A DNA stretch of 33,203 bases, taken from NCBI GenBank assembly GCA_030531795.1, contig JAUNMN010000013.1:1-33203 (forward strand), written 5' to 3'. Below are positions 17,706-24,359 of the stretch, piece after piece (within the stretch, counting starts at the first letter, position 1; each line of letters starts with the position of its first letter). The position numbers were made by a program, and so were the translations under genes. Under the pieces are notes generated by a model that worked only from the letters and a program-made list of their open reading frames with translations, searched no databases and was not told the origin of the DNA. The DNA comes from Neisseria sp. GTDB taxonomy: Bacteria; Pseudomonadota; Gammaproteobacteria; Burkholderiales; Neisseriaceae.

Positions 17706-18059
17706 AAGACATACATTAAAATCCTGTCGTAATTTTAAGCTGATGGATTTTTGAGGAAAAATTTCATAAATTTACTATTTTGAGGACGTTAATTGCTTGA
17801 ATAAATTTCTGTACTACTATATAAAGAATAAAGCATCCCTAGAATAAATAAATAAATAGAAAAAAGATATTTTTAGATAATAGAAATATAAAAATCAGAC
17901 TTTTGACCTTGTCTTTTATTTTAGCTTTATTGTAACAATCTATTGATTTTCACTTATTCCATTTTTATTCATAATAAAACTAAGCACAAATCATCTTTAT
18001 GCTGGATATCAATCAAAAAAGTTATAAAAGTTATATTATTTGTTATATTATTTCATCTT
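17706..18059. other. AT-rich stretch without a recognisable gene
   Basis: About 350 bases of visibly AT-rich DNA. All frames are short or broken, there is no DUS, and a small (AATA)n run occurs near 17840-17855. TGTTACAAT occurs on the minus strand near 17930, the same extended -10 as at glmS, but it leads to no clear gene. I see nothing else I can name. Confidence 0.6.
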
Positions 18060-18273
18060 TCATCCTATTTCTTCAATTGTTTTATTCATTACCTCACTCT
18101 TTAAACTATTAAACATAGTAGAAATATTTTCTAAAACATTATTATTCTTTATATTTGTATAATTTCTAAAATATTTAATTTCAAAATATATTAAGTTTAA
18201 CGCCATTACCACAATGTTTTTCTAAAATTAGCTTGACTCCTAAAAAATTATATCCATAATTTTTCAGATTTTC
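18060..18273 (-). pseudogene. Frameshifted small AT-rich reading frame, function unknown
   Basis: Two minus-strand frames look like halves of one small gene. The upstream half (18273-18184, 30 codons) reads ENLKNYGYNFLGVKLILEKH and onward to NGVKLNIF. The downstream half (to the TGA at 18060-18062) has EIKYFRNYTNIKNNN, then VLENISTMFNSLKSEV and a final IEEIG. Removing one T from a TTTT run next to 18184 would join them into about 70 residues. No start with a ribosome site is visible at the 5' end, so it is also truncated. Composition is Asn/Lys/Ile-rich, like small immunity-type or phage accessory proteins; I cannot assign it. Confidence 0.4.
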
Positions 18274-18274
18274 T

Positions 18275-18287
18275 CAGCCTAAATCTC
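18275..18287 (+). repeat. 13-bp direct repeat, left copy
   Basis: CAGCCTAAATCTC, identical to 19971-19983. The two copies bracket the segment that holds the 40-residue gene, the candidate RNA and the XRE/ImmA pair. Confidence 0.5.
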
Positions 18288-18458
18288 TCCTCCCCCCTCA
18301 ACAATAACCTTTTCACCAACACAAGTTGCGGCATTTTCAATTCCTACGAAAACAGCGACACGCGCTATTCCTAAATTTACCAACGAAACGCGTTCTGGCT
18401 GCCTAAAATTAGCAGATTCTACCACGCCAATATCTCCAATCTTCGCCAACGATGAATT
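18279..18458 (-). pseudogene. Open frame remnant without a start, function unknown
   Basis: A minus-strand frame of 59 codons ends at TAG (18279-18281). It contains LAKIGDIGVVESANFRQPER, then VSLVNLGIARVAVFVGIENA and ends EKVIVEGGGEI. The Val/Ala/Gly/Glu composition looks coding and its base composition is nearer to the core genome than the sequence around it. The upstream frame (ending ITVVNEIH) could continue it across a frameshift near 18455. The complementary plus-strand frame is also open but rich in Ser/Thr/Pro, as antisense frames usually are. I do not recognise the protein. Confidence 0.35.
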
Positions 18459-18589
18459 TCATTCACTACAGTTATCGCGAAGTTAACGATTCACATCTTA
18501 TCGTAACATCGGGTTATGGTTGTAGGGGGTGTGCCATTTCGTTTGGCTTCACAATCGGAAGTGTAGATTGTTGAGATAAATGGGAAATA

Positions 18590-18631
18590 AAAAGCCTGCC
18601 TGAAACATTTGGGGGCTTCAGGCAAGCTTTT
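18590..18631. terminator. Hairpin terminator after the 40-residue gene
   Basis: AAAAGC plus TGCCTGAA (18597-18604) pairs with TTCAGGCA (18617-18624) plus GCTTTT, with one internal mismatch and a 12-nt loop. The flanks give a U run on either strand. It lies 13 bases past the stop of the small minus-strand gene. The arm resembles the Simonsiella-type DUS (AGGCTGCCTGAA) rather than the local dialect. Confidence 0.7.
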
Positions 18632-18644
18632 AAAAATATAAAAT

Positions 18645-18767
18645 TCAGAACAATGATAACTGTCTAGGGTATGAACGACAATGTTCGCACACACGTTCCC
18701 AATGTCCTAAACGATAACGCCAATAAGCACGGACATGAACCGCTTTGGGTAACTTGCATTTCAACAT
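18645..18767 (-). CDS. 40-residue Cys-containing small protein, unknown function
   Basis: A complete small gene: ATG at 18767 preceded by AGGAATAATTT, a good ribosome site, and TGA at 18645-18647, followed by a hairpin terminator. The protein begins MLKCKLPKAVHVRAYWRY, continues RLGHWERVCEHCRSYPR and ends QLSLF. It is strongly basic and aromatic, with Cys4 and a CEHC pair that could bind a metal, perhaps with His residues. I recall similar short basic proteins of plasmids and phages with a VHVRA-Y-R pattern, but cannot name a family. It starts 21 bases after the stop of a gene remnant (18789) on the same strand, as in an operon whose first gene has decayed. Confidence 0.65.
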   Translation of the reverse strand: MLKCKLPKAVHVRAYWRYRLGHWERVCEHCRSYPRQLSLF

Positions 18768-18788
18768 AAATTATTCCTGTTGAAAAAG

Positions 18789-18929
18789 TTACTTACTACT
18801 TACCAAAGTCGTAGACAAAATGATGAATTCAGGTTTAAAATTCGCAAACATTGACTGATGTAAGCGGTTGAAGTCATATTCCTGCAAGCAGCGAGTAAGA
18901 ACAACTGCTTTGATATTTAAATTGGTAGT
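18789..18929 (-). pseudogene. C-terminal gene remnant upstream of the small protein
   Basis: A 46-codon open frame ends at TAA (18789-18791) with no usable start: it reads NIKAVVLTRCLQEYDFNRLH, then QSMFANFKPEFIILSTTLVS and SK. The composition is coding-like and it stops 21 bases before the 40-residue gene, normal operon spacing. An in-frame stop at 18930-18932 cuts it off upstream, so it is probably the tail of a gene whose front was lost. A TTG inside the frame could give 32 residues but has no clear ribosome site. It overlaps the candidate plus-strand RNA, which weakens both calls. Confidence 0.35.
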
Positions 18930-18990
18930 TTAAATATCACTACTATATAAAAGCGGCTTGGAATGTTGGTAGCATTTCAAGTCGTTTTTA
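18886..18990 (+). ncRNA. Candidate small RNA with twin-loop hairpins
   Basis: TTGACT (18851-18856) and CATATT (18875-18880), 18 bases apart, predict a start near 18886. The following ~105 bases fold into three stems. AAGCAG pairs with CTGCTT (18886-18910). GATATTTAAA pairs perfectly with TTTAAATATC (18912-18938) around loop TTGGTAG. An 18-bp stem (18948-18965 with 18973-18990) also has loop TTGGTAG, and its 3' arm contains TTTTT and runs into further U. Three of its pairs are G-U, which pair only in plus-strand RNA, so the terminator favours this strand. No expression evidence is available; the region may instead be a decayed gene read the other way. Confidence 0.4.
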
Positions 18991-18992
18991 TT

Positions 18993-19469
18993 TTAAAATT
19001 CAAAACTAAATGATAACTGCTCAGGAATATAATTAATTTTCATAATCTCTAAAATATATCTAGAAAATTCATCAGCTTGCCACTCAGCATCTTCAAATTT
19101 AGTTGGTTCTAAATCACTATGATGAAGCATAGCTTGATGACCTAATAGTAAATGCCCTAATTCATGAAAAAAGATAAAAATAGCTTTTTTGTCACTCATA
19201 CAAATTTGTTGATAAAGACTGTTTGGAATAAGAATAGTACGATTAATACAACCAGCATCGGTAACTTTAAGCCATTCTTTATCATCAATTACATCTACCA
19301 AAATACCATAATCTTGCAACATTTCCATAAATATACCTAAATTTTTAGGTGTATTTCTATTAATATGAAAGAGTGATGCAGCCCCAATAGCTATAGCTTT
19401 AATTGCTTCATCATGTAAAGGTTCCACACGCGCACCTCGAAGTATATAGTTCCTACTCTTTCTCTGCAT
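18993..19469 (-). CDS. ImmA/IrrE-family metallopeptidase
   Basis: A 158-residue protein with the zinc-peptidase motif HELGH (about residues 102-106, in IFFHELGHLLLGH) and the distal acidic region FEDAEWQADEFSRYI that should give the third zinc ligand. In ICEBs1, ImmA cleaves the ImmR repressor; related IrrE proteins cleave DdrO. The partner here is the overlapping XRE gene upstream. A GTG at 19475 is possible, but AAGGAGG (in AAAGGAGGGTGGAT) is spaced for the ATG at 19469, giving a 17-base overlap with the regulator gene. The C-terminus (PEQLSFSFEF) is AT-rich like the island. No integrase or relaxase is nearby, so a stand-alone regulatory or toxin-antitoxin-like role is possible. Confidence 0.85.
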   Translation of the reverse strand: MQRKSRNYILRGARVEPLHDEAIKAIAIGAASLFHINRNTPKNLGIFMEMLQDYGILVDVIDDKEWLKVTDAGCINRTILIPNSLYQQICMSDKKAIFIFFHELGHLLLGHQAMLHHSDLEPTKFEDAEWQADEFSRYILEIMKINYIPEQLSFSFEF

Positions 19470-19845
19470 ATCCACCCTCCTTTAATGTTTCTTTGTGAAG
19501 TGTTTTTAATAATTCTGCAAATTTGTCTAATTGTTCTTTATTAAATTCTGAACTTGCAAATCCTGCCACTAACATTTGTTGCTGCAAACTAAGTCCACTC
19601 AATGACACGTTTTCATTAGATACCATTGCCTGTTGCCTTAATTCCAACTTCTCTACTGGATAATTTAATGCAGAAAAAAAGCCTTCAATCTTGTCAATAA
19701 AATCTAAAGGGACTTTACTACGCCCTGTTTCCATTGCACTTAAAAAAGCTGCCGATGTACCTAATGCTGTTGCCATTGTTTGTAATGTTTGTTTTGTTTC
19801 ACGGCGAGCTTCACGGACGGCTTCGCCGAATTTTGTGAGACCCAT
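19453..19845 (-). CDS. XRE-family transcriptional regulator
   Basis: A 130-residue protein whose N-terminal 60 residues form an XRE helix-turn-helix: FGEAVREARRETKQTLQTMA, then ALGTSAAFLSAMETGRSKVP, then a closing helix DFIDKIEGFF. The rest is helical (QQQMLVAGFASSEFNKEQLD, AELLKTLHKETL) and may dimerise or contact the ImmA-type partner. The ATG at 19845 has AAGGAG at ideal spacing. It is followed with overlap by the metallopeptidase gene. A strong promoter with an inverted repeat over its -35 lies 54-116 bases upstream, so the protein probably represses its own operon. Codon use and AT content differ from the flanking core genes. Confidence 0.87.
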   Translation of the reverse strand: MGLTKFGEAVREARRETKQTLQTMATALGTSAAFLSAMETGRSKVPLDFIDKIEGFFSALNYPVEKLELRQQAMVSNENVSLSGLSLQQQMLVAGFASSEFNKEQLDKFAELLKTLHKETLKEGGYAEKE

Positions 19846-19905
19846 ATCAAATACTCCTTAACTAAAATTACAGAATAAATCTGCAATAAAATTTTAATGG
19901 TACGA

Positions 19906-19961
19906 ATAATAACAAACCGCTTTAATTATTTCAAGTATTTTAGTTGAAAACTTGAAGTAAT
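19906..19961 (-). promoter_or_regulatory. XRE/ImmA operon promoter with inverted-repeat operator
   Basis: On the minus strand TTGAAA (19934-19929) and TATTAT (19911-19906) are exactly 17 bases apart, a good sigma-70 promoter with a start near 19899. ATTATTTCAAGT (19925-19936) and ACTTGAAGTAAT (19950-19961) are inverted repeats with one mismatch, 13 bases apart. The proximal arm covers the -35, the usual place for a repressor operator. Confidence 0.6.
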
Positions 19962-19970
19962 ATTTTTAGG

Positions 19971-19983
19971 CAGCCTAAATCTC
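19971..19983 (+). repeat. 13-bp direct repeat, right copy, overlapping the hrpA stop
   Basis: CAGCCTAAATCTC, identical to 18275-18287. Its last two bases lie in the hrpA stop codon. It forms part of AGGCAGCCTAAA (19968-19979), one base from the Kingella-type DUS AGGCAGCCTGAA. Confidence 0.5.
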
Positions 19984-22900
19984 ATTTACACAAACACTCC
20001 CACTCCTTATGTAAACGCTTTAAAGACACGGGATACGGCGTTTTCAGCTCTTGTGCGAACAAAGAAACGCGCAATTCTTCAATTTGCCATTTGAATGCCA
20101 AAATGCCGTCTGCAGGCGGCAGGTTTTGTTTGGCGAGCAACGTTAATTTGTCCGCCAACAGGTTTTCCAGCTCCTGAATATCCGCTTCGCGTTGAGCATC
20201 GCGGCTGGGATTCGCGCTGTATTTTTCCAAACGTAAACTCATCGCTTTGAGATAAATCGGCAAACGCGTCCATTGTTGCCACGGCGTTTGACTGGCAAAA
20301 CCTTGTCCCAGCAAAACTTGCAAACGCTGGCGGATTAAGACGGTGAGCGGATGTTTGCCGAGTTTGGCGTTCAACTCGCTATACGCCGCCCCCAAATCGG
20401 CAAGATGGCGACTCATTGCTTCTTTCACCGCAGGCAAACGGCTACGCGCTCGCTTGATTTGTTCTTTAAACGCTTTTTCATCGCGCGGCAATTCGTCTTC
20501 GCCGATAAAAGCGCGGTCGCAAATCGCTTGGGTGATGTCGTCTTTCAGCGCATCGGCGTTGATGTGTTTAAACAACATCGCCGCTTGGGTAAACCCGACA
20601 ATGCCCTTGTTCAAATCCTTCATTTGCTCTTTGAGTTGCAAACTCATCAGCGCAATCACGCCTTGTCTGTGGGCAATTTGTGCCGATTCGACGGTGTCAA
20701 ACAAACGCAGGGCGATGTTGCCGTCTGCTTCTTTTTGCAAGGCTAAAAAACCGTTTAACTGCTGTTTGCCACGCGCAAATTTAATGCTTTCGGGCAATTT
20801 GCCGATGTTCCATTGCGTTAAATTATCGCGTTCAAATTCCTGCGTGTTGTCGCGGAAAGTGGTTGCCGCTGCTTGCCCAAGTTCTTGTTGCAATTGCGAT
20901 AATTGTCGCGAACTGGCTAACTCTTGCCCACCATCATCCACCACACGCAAATTGACATAACAATAATCGGGCAAACGAAACGCCGCCCACTCGTCCAAAT
21001 CCATTTGCTCCAACAAACGCATATCGCCCGCATGTTTGGCAATCGCGTGTGCCAATTGCGGCAAAATCGCCTGTTTGTGGTCGGGTTCGCTGCTCAAAAA
21101 CTGGGTTACAAAATCAGGCACAGGCACGCACACGCGGCGAATTTGTTTGGGCAATGCTTTGATTAACAAAGCCAATTTTTCGCGTATCATGCCAGGCACC
21201 AGCCATTCCAATTCATGCGGATTGATGCGGTTTAACACAGTCAGCGGCAAAGTCAGCGTGATGCCGTCTGCAGGGTGATTCGGTTCAAAACGATACGCCA
21301 ATTTGAATTTGCCGTCTGCAGTGTGCCAAAACTTCGGAAATTGCTCTTCAGTAATGTGTGCCGCCGCGTGTTGCATCAAATCATCTTTATTTAAAAACAA
21401 AGATTTAACTTGTTCTGCACTCGCCGTTTTCAGCCATGCTTCAAAGGTTCGCATATCGGCAAGCGGTTTGGCGACGGGTTTATCTGCAGACGGCACATAT
21501 TGTGCTGGCAAGCGTTTGTCATAAAAATCAAACAACACTTCATCGTCCACCAACACATCTTGCTTACGCGATTTGTGTTCCAATTCACTGATTTCTTTAA
21601 TCAATTTTTGATTATGCACAAAAAAATCGGCTTTCAAATCACAATCTTGTGCCACCAAAGCCGCCCGAATAAACAACTCACGCGCTTCTTCAGGCGCCAC
21701 TTTCGCATAAGCAATCGCGCGGCGCGGCAACACAGTCAAACCGTATAAAGTTACCCGTTCACTTGCCACCACTTCGCCACGTTTGCGTTCCCAATGCGGT
21801 TCAAAATAGTGATAACGCACCAAATGACGCGCTTCCGCTTCTATCCATTCGGGTTCAATCGCCGCCACATCGCGCGCATAAAGTCTTGAAGTTTCGGTTA
21901 ATTCTGCCGCCATCACCCATTTGGGTTTGCCTTTAAACAAAGACGAAGTTGGGAACAAATGAAAATGCGAACCGCGCGCCCCCGTGTAATCATGCCCTTC
22001 GGGCGATTTCATGCCCACATTCGCCACCAAACCCGTGAGCAAAGCACGATGAATTTGCTCATAACTCGCCTCGCGTGCTGCCCGAATTTGGCTGCGATGA
22101 TGTTTCTTATCCAATTGTTTTTGCTTGAATTGTGCCGACAAATCCAAATCGGCATTTTTGCCGTCTGCAGGCGGCAGCGTAGGCGTTTTCGGCAACACAC
22201 GCAGCGCGCGTTCTTTCGTCACCAAACCCATTTCAATCGCGATTTCCATCAATTGCGCGTGCAACTCACGCCATTCGCGCAAACGCAGGTGCGACAAAAA
22301 ATATTGCCGACACCAAGCCATCAATTGCTTACGATTCAAACCCTTATCGCGTTCACGTTGAAAACTGTCCCAAATATGCAAATAAGATAAAAAATCGGAT
22401 TGCTTATCATAAAACCGCTCATGCGCTTTCGCCGCCGCTTCACGATGCTCCAACGGTCGCTCACGCGGGTCTTGAATCGACAAGGCAGCCACAATCACCA
22501 ACATCTCCGCCACGCAATCATGCTTTTGCGCCGCAATCAAAATGCGACTGATTTTTGGGTCAATCGGCAAACGCGCCATCTGCTCACCGATTTTACTCAA
22601 TTCCTGCTTTTCATTTACCGCGCCCAATTCCAGTAAAACCTGAAAACCGTCGTTGATGTAACGCGCTTCGGGTGCTTGCAAAAACGGAAATGCCGCCACA
22701 TCGCCCAATTTGAGTGCCGCCATCCGCAAAATCACTGCCGCCAAATTGCTGCGGACGATTTCGGGGTCGGTGAACTCGGGGCGTTGCAAAAAATCTTCTT
22801 CACTGTACAAACGCACCGCCACGCCAGCGGCAACGCGTCCGCAGCGCCCTGAACGCTGGCGTGCTGCCGCCTGCGAAATCGCTTCAACATGCAATTGCTC

Positions 22901-24013
22901 CACTTTCACACGCGCCGAATAGCGTTTCACGCGTGCCAAACCTGTGTCGATTACATAACGAATCCGCGGCACAGTCAGCGAAGTTTCCGCGACGTTGGTC
23001 GCCAAAATAATGCGTCGCTGCGAACCTGTTGGATGAAAGATTTTGTGTTGTTCTTGCGCCGAAAGTCGGGCAAAAAGCGGCAAAATGTCGTCATTTTTGC
23101 GCAAGGGCGATTTACGCAAGGCTTCTGCCGCTTCACGAATTTCTCGTTCGCCCGCCAAAAACACCAAAATATCGCCCTCGCCCAAGCGCGCCAACTCGTC
23201 CGCCGCATCAACAATCGCCTCCGCCATTTCCATTTCTGCTTCGTCTTCATCGCGGCTGTGCAAAGGACGATAGAGAATGTCCACTGGAAACGTGCGACCG
23301 CTCACTTCAATCACAGGCGCGTTGTTAAAATGTTGCGAAAAGCGTTCGGCATCAATAGTTGCCGACGTGATGATGACTTTTAAATCAGGGCGTTTGGGCA
23401 ACAATTGCTTCAAAAACCCCAGCAAAAAATCGATATTCAAACTGCGTTCGTGTGCTTCGTCTATGATGATAGTGTCATAAGCACTCAAAAAACGGTCGGT
23501 TTGGGTTTCCGCCAGCAAAATGCCGTCTGTCATCAATTTGATGTGGGCGTTACGCGAAGTGTTGTCGGTAAAACGCACTTTGTAGCCCACTGCTTCGCCA
23601 ATCGGCGTGCTCAATTCTTCGGCGATGCGTTCGGCAACCGAACGCGCTGCCAAACGGCGTGGCTGCGTGTGTCCAATCAAACCTGCCACGCCGCGACCGA
23701 GTTCCAAACAAATTTTCGGCAACTGCGTGGTTTTGCCCGAACCTGTTTCGCCACAAATAATCGTAACTTGATGATTTTCAATCGCTTGTTTGATGATTGG
23801 CAAACTTTCATGCACAGGCAAAGAGCCATCAAATTGCGGCGTGGGCAGAGCGTTTTGGCGTTGCAAAAAGGTTTGATGCGACTGCTGATATTTGCGTTCC
23901 ACCTTCGCCACACCGCCAAATTTGGCGGCATTGCGTTTGGCTTGACGCAAAAAATGACGGTCTTTCGCCATCACTTGTGTCAAATCCCAATGTGAAAAAT
24001 GTGTGTCCGACAT
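19982..24013 (-). CDS. hrpA: ATP-dependent RNA helicase HrpA
   Basis: A 1343-residue DEAH-box helicase (E. coli HrpA is about 1300). Walker A is GETGSGKTTQLPK, followed by TQPRRLAARSVAERIA, DEAHERSLNIDFLLG, SATIDAERF, FLAGEREI, ATNVAETSLTVP and QRSGRCGRVAAG, the full set of DEAH motifs. The C-terminal half is the OB fold and long HrpA-specific (DUF3418) region. HrpA acts in RNA metabolism and in rescue of stalled ribosomes. I chose the ATG at 24013 (MSDTHFSHWDL); the longer frame runs through the tRNA region. Several DUS are embedded, encoding repeats of ADG or PADG (20105, 21260, 21310, 21484, 22159). Its stop overlaps the island repeat. Confidence 0.95.
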   Translation of the reverse strand: MSDTHFSHWDLTQVMAKDRHFLRQAKRNAAKFGGVAKVERKYQQSHQTFLQRQNALPTPQFDGSLPVHESLPIIKQAIENHQVTIICGETGSGKTTQLPKICLELGRGVAGLIGHTQPRRLAARSVAERIAEELSTPIGEAVGYKVRFTDNTSRNAHIKLMTDGILLAETQTDRFLSAYDTIIIDEAHERSLNIDFLLGFLKQLLPKRPDLKVIITSATIDAERFSQHFNNAPVIEVSGRTFPVDILYRPLHSRDEDEAEMEMAEAIVDAADELARLGEGDILVFLAGEREIREAAEALRKSPLRKNDDILPLFARLSAQEQHKIFHPTGSQRRIILATNVAETSLTVPRIRYVIDTGLARVKRYSARVKVEQLHVEAISQAAARQRSGRCGRVAAGVAVRLYSEEDFLQRPEFTDPEIVRSNLAAVILRMAALKLGDVAAFPFLQAPEARYINDGFQVLLELGAVNEKQELSKIGEQMARLPIDPKISRILIAAQKHDCVAEMLVIVAALSIQDPRERPLEHREAAAKAHERFYDKQSDFLSYLHIWDSFQRERDKGLNRKQLMAWCRQYFLSHLRLREWRELHAQLMEIAIEMGLVTKERALRVLPKTPTLPPADGKNADLDLSAQFKQKQLDKKHHRSQIRAAREASYEQIHRALLTGLVANVGMKSPEGHDYTGARGSHFHLFPTSSLFKGKPKWVMAAELTETSRLYARDVAAIEPEWIEAEARHLVRYHYFEPHWERKRGEVVASERVTLYGLTVLPRRAIAYAKVAPEEARELFIRAALVAQDCDLKADFFVHNQKLIKEISELEHKSRKQDVLVDDEVLFDFYDKRLPAQYVPSADKPVAKPLADMRTFEAWLKTASAEQVKSLFLNKDDLMQHAAAHITEEQFPKFWHTADGKFKLAYRFEPNHPADGITLTLPLTVLNRINPHELEWLVPGMIREKLALLIKALPKQIRRVCVPVPDFVTQFLSSEPDHKQAILPQLAHAIAKHAGDMRLLEQMDLDEWAAFRLPDYCYVNLRVVDDGGQELASSRQLSQLQQELGQAAATTFRDNTQEFERDNLTQWNIGKLPESIKFARGKQQLNGFLALQKEADGNIALRLFDTVESAQIAHRQGVIALMSLQLKEQMKDLNKGIVGFTQAAMLFKHINADALKDDITQAICDRAFIGEDELPRDEKAFKEQIKRARSRLPAVKEAMSRHLADLGAAYSELNAKLGKHPLTVLIRQRLQVLLGQGFASQTPWQQWTRLPIYLKAMSLRLEKYSANPSRDAQREADIQELENLLADKLTLLAKQNLPPADGILAFKWQIEELRVSLFAQELKTPYPVSLKRLHKEWECLCK

Positions 24014-24110
24014 ACTTGTAAATGCTGTAAAAAATGCAGAAAAATAAGGCGAATTATAGCAGATGCCGTCTGCAGTCGCAGGCGATTGCGCCAGCGAAAT
24101 CATAAAACGC

Positions 24111-24139
24111 TTGACAGCAAACGAAAAGCCCAGTATAGT
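24111..24139 (+). promoter_or_regulatory. tRNA-fMet promoter
   Basis: TTGACA (24111-24116) and TATAGT (24134-24139) are 17 bases apart, close to the ideal sigma-70 promoter, with a start about 6 bases before the mature tRNA end. The strongest promoter in the window by eye. Confidence 0.8.
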
Positions 24140-24151
24140 TCGCCTTTCTGA

Positions 24152-24228
<77 letters not shown>

Positions 24229-24234
24229 AATATC

Positions 24235-24259
24235 AAAACTCCGCATCAGCGGAGTTTTT
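24235..24259 (+). terminator. tRNA-fMet terminator
   Basis: AAAACTCCGC (24235-24244), loop ATCA, GCGGAGTTTT (24249-24258), then T. A perfect 10-bp stem with U tail, 7 bases after the tRNA; not DUS-derived. Confidence 0.88.
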
Positions 24260-24359
24260 GCTTTTTATGCTTTCTGTTTGCTTTAAACGCGGTTTCAATC
24301 GCATTTAAAGTTTATTTAAACGCAAACCGCTTCGCCGATGACTGCAGACGGCATGGCTT

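Noticed and set aside
17839..17855. AATA tandem repeat as a phase-variation tract
   Set aside because: Only about four units and not linked to any gene or promoter.
18491..18694. 67-codon minus-strand frame in the island
   Set aside because: Runs through the terminator hairpin and overlaps the better-supported 40-residue gene in another frame; no ribosome site.
17706..19983. Prophage or complete insertion sequence
   Set aside because: No integrase, transposase, structural or terminal inverted-repeat evidence; only remnants and a regulator pair.
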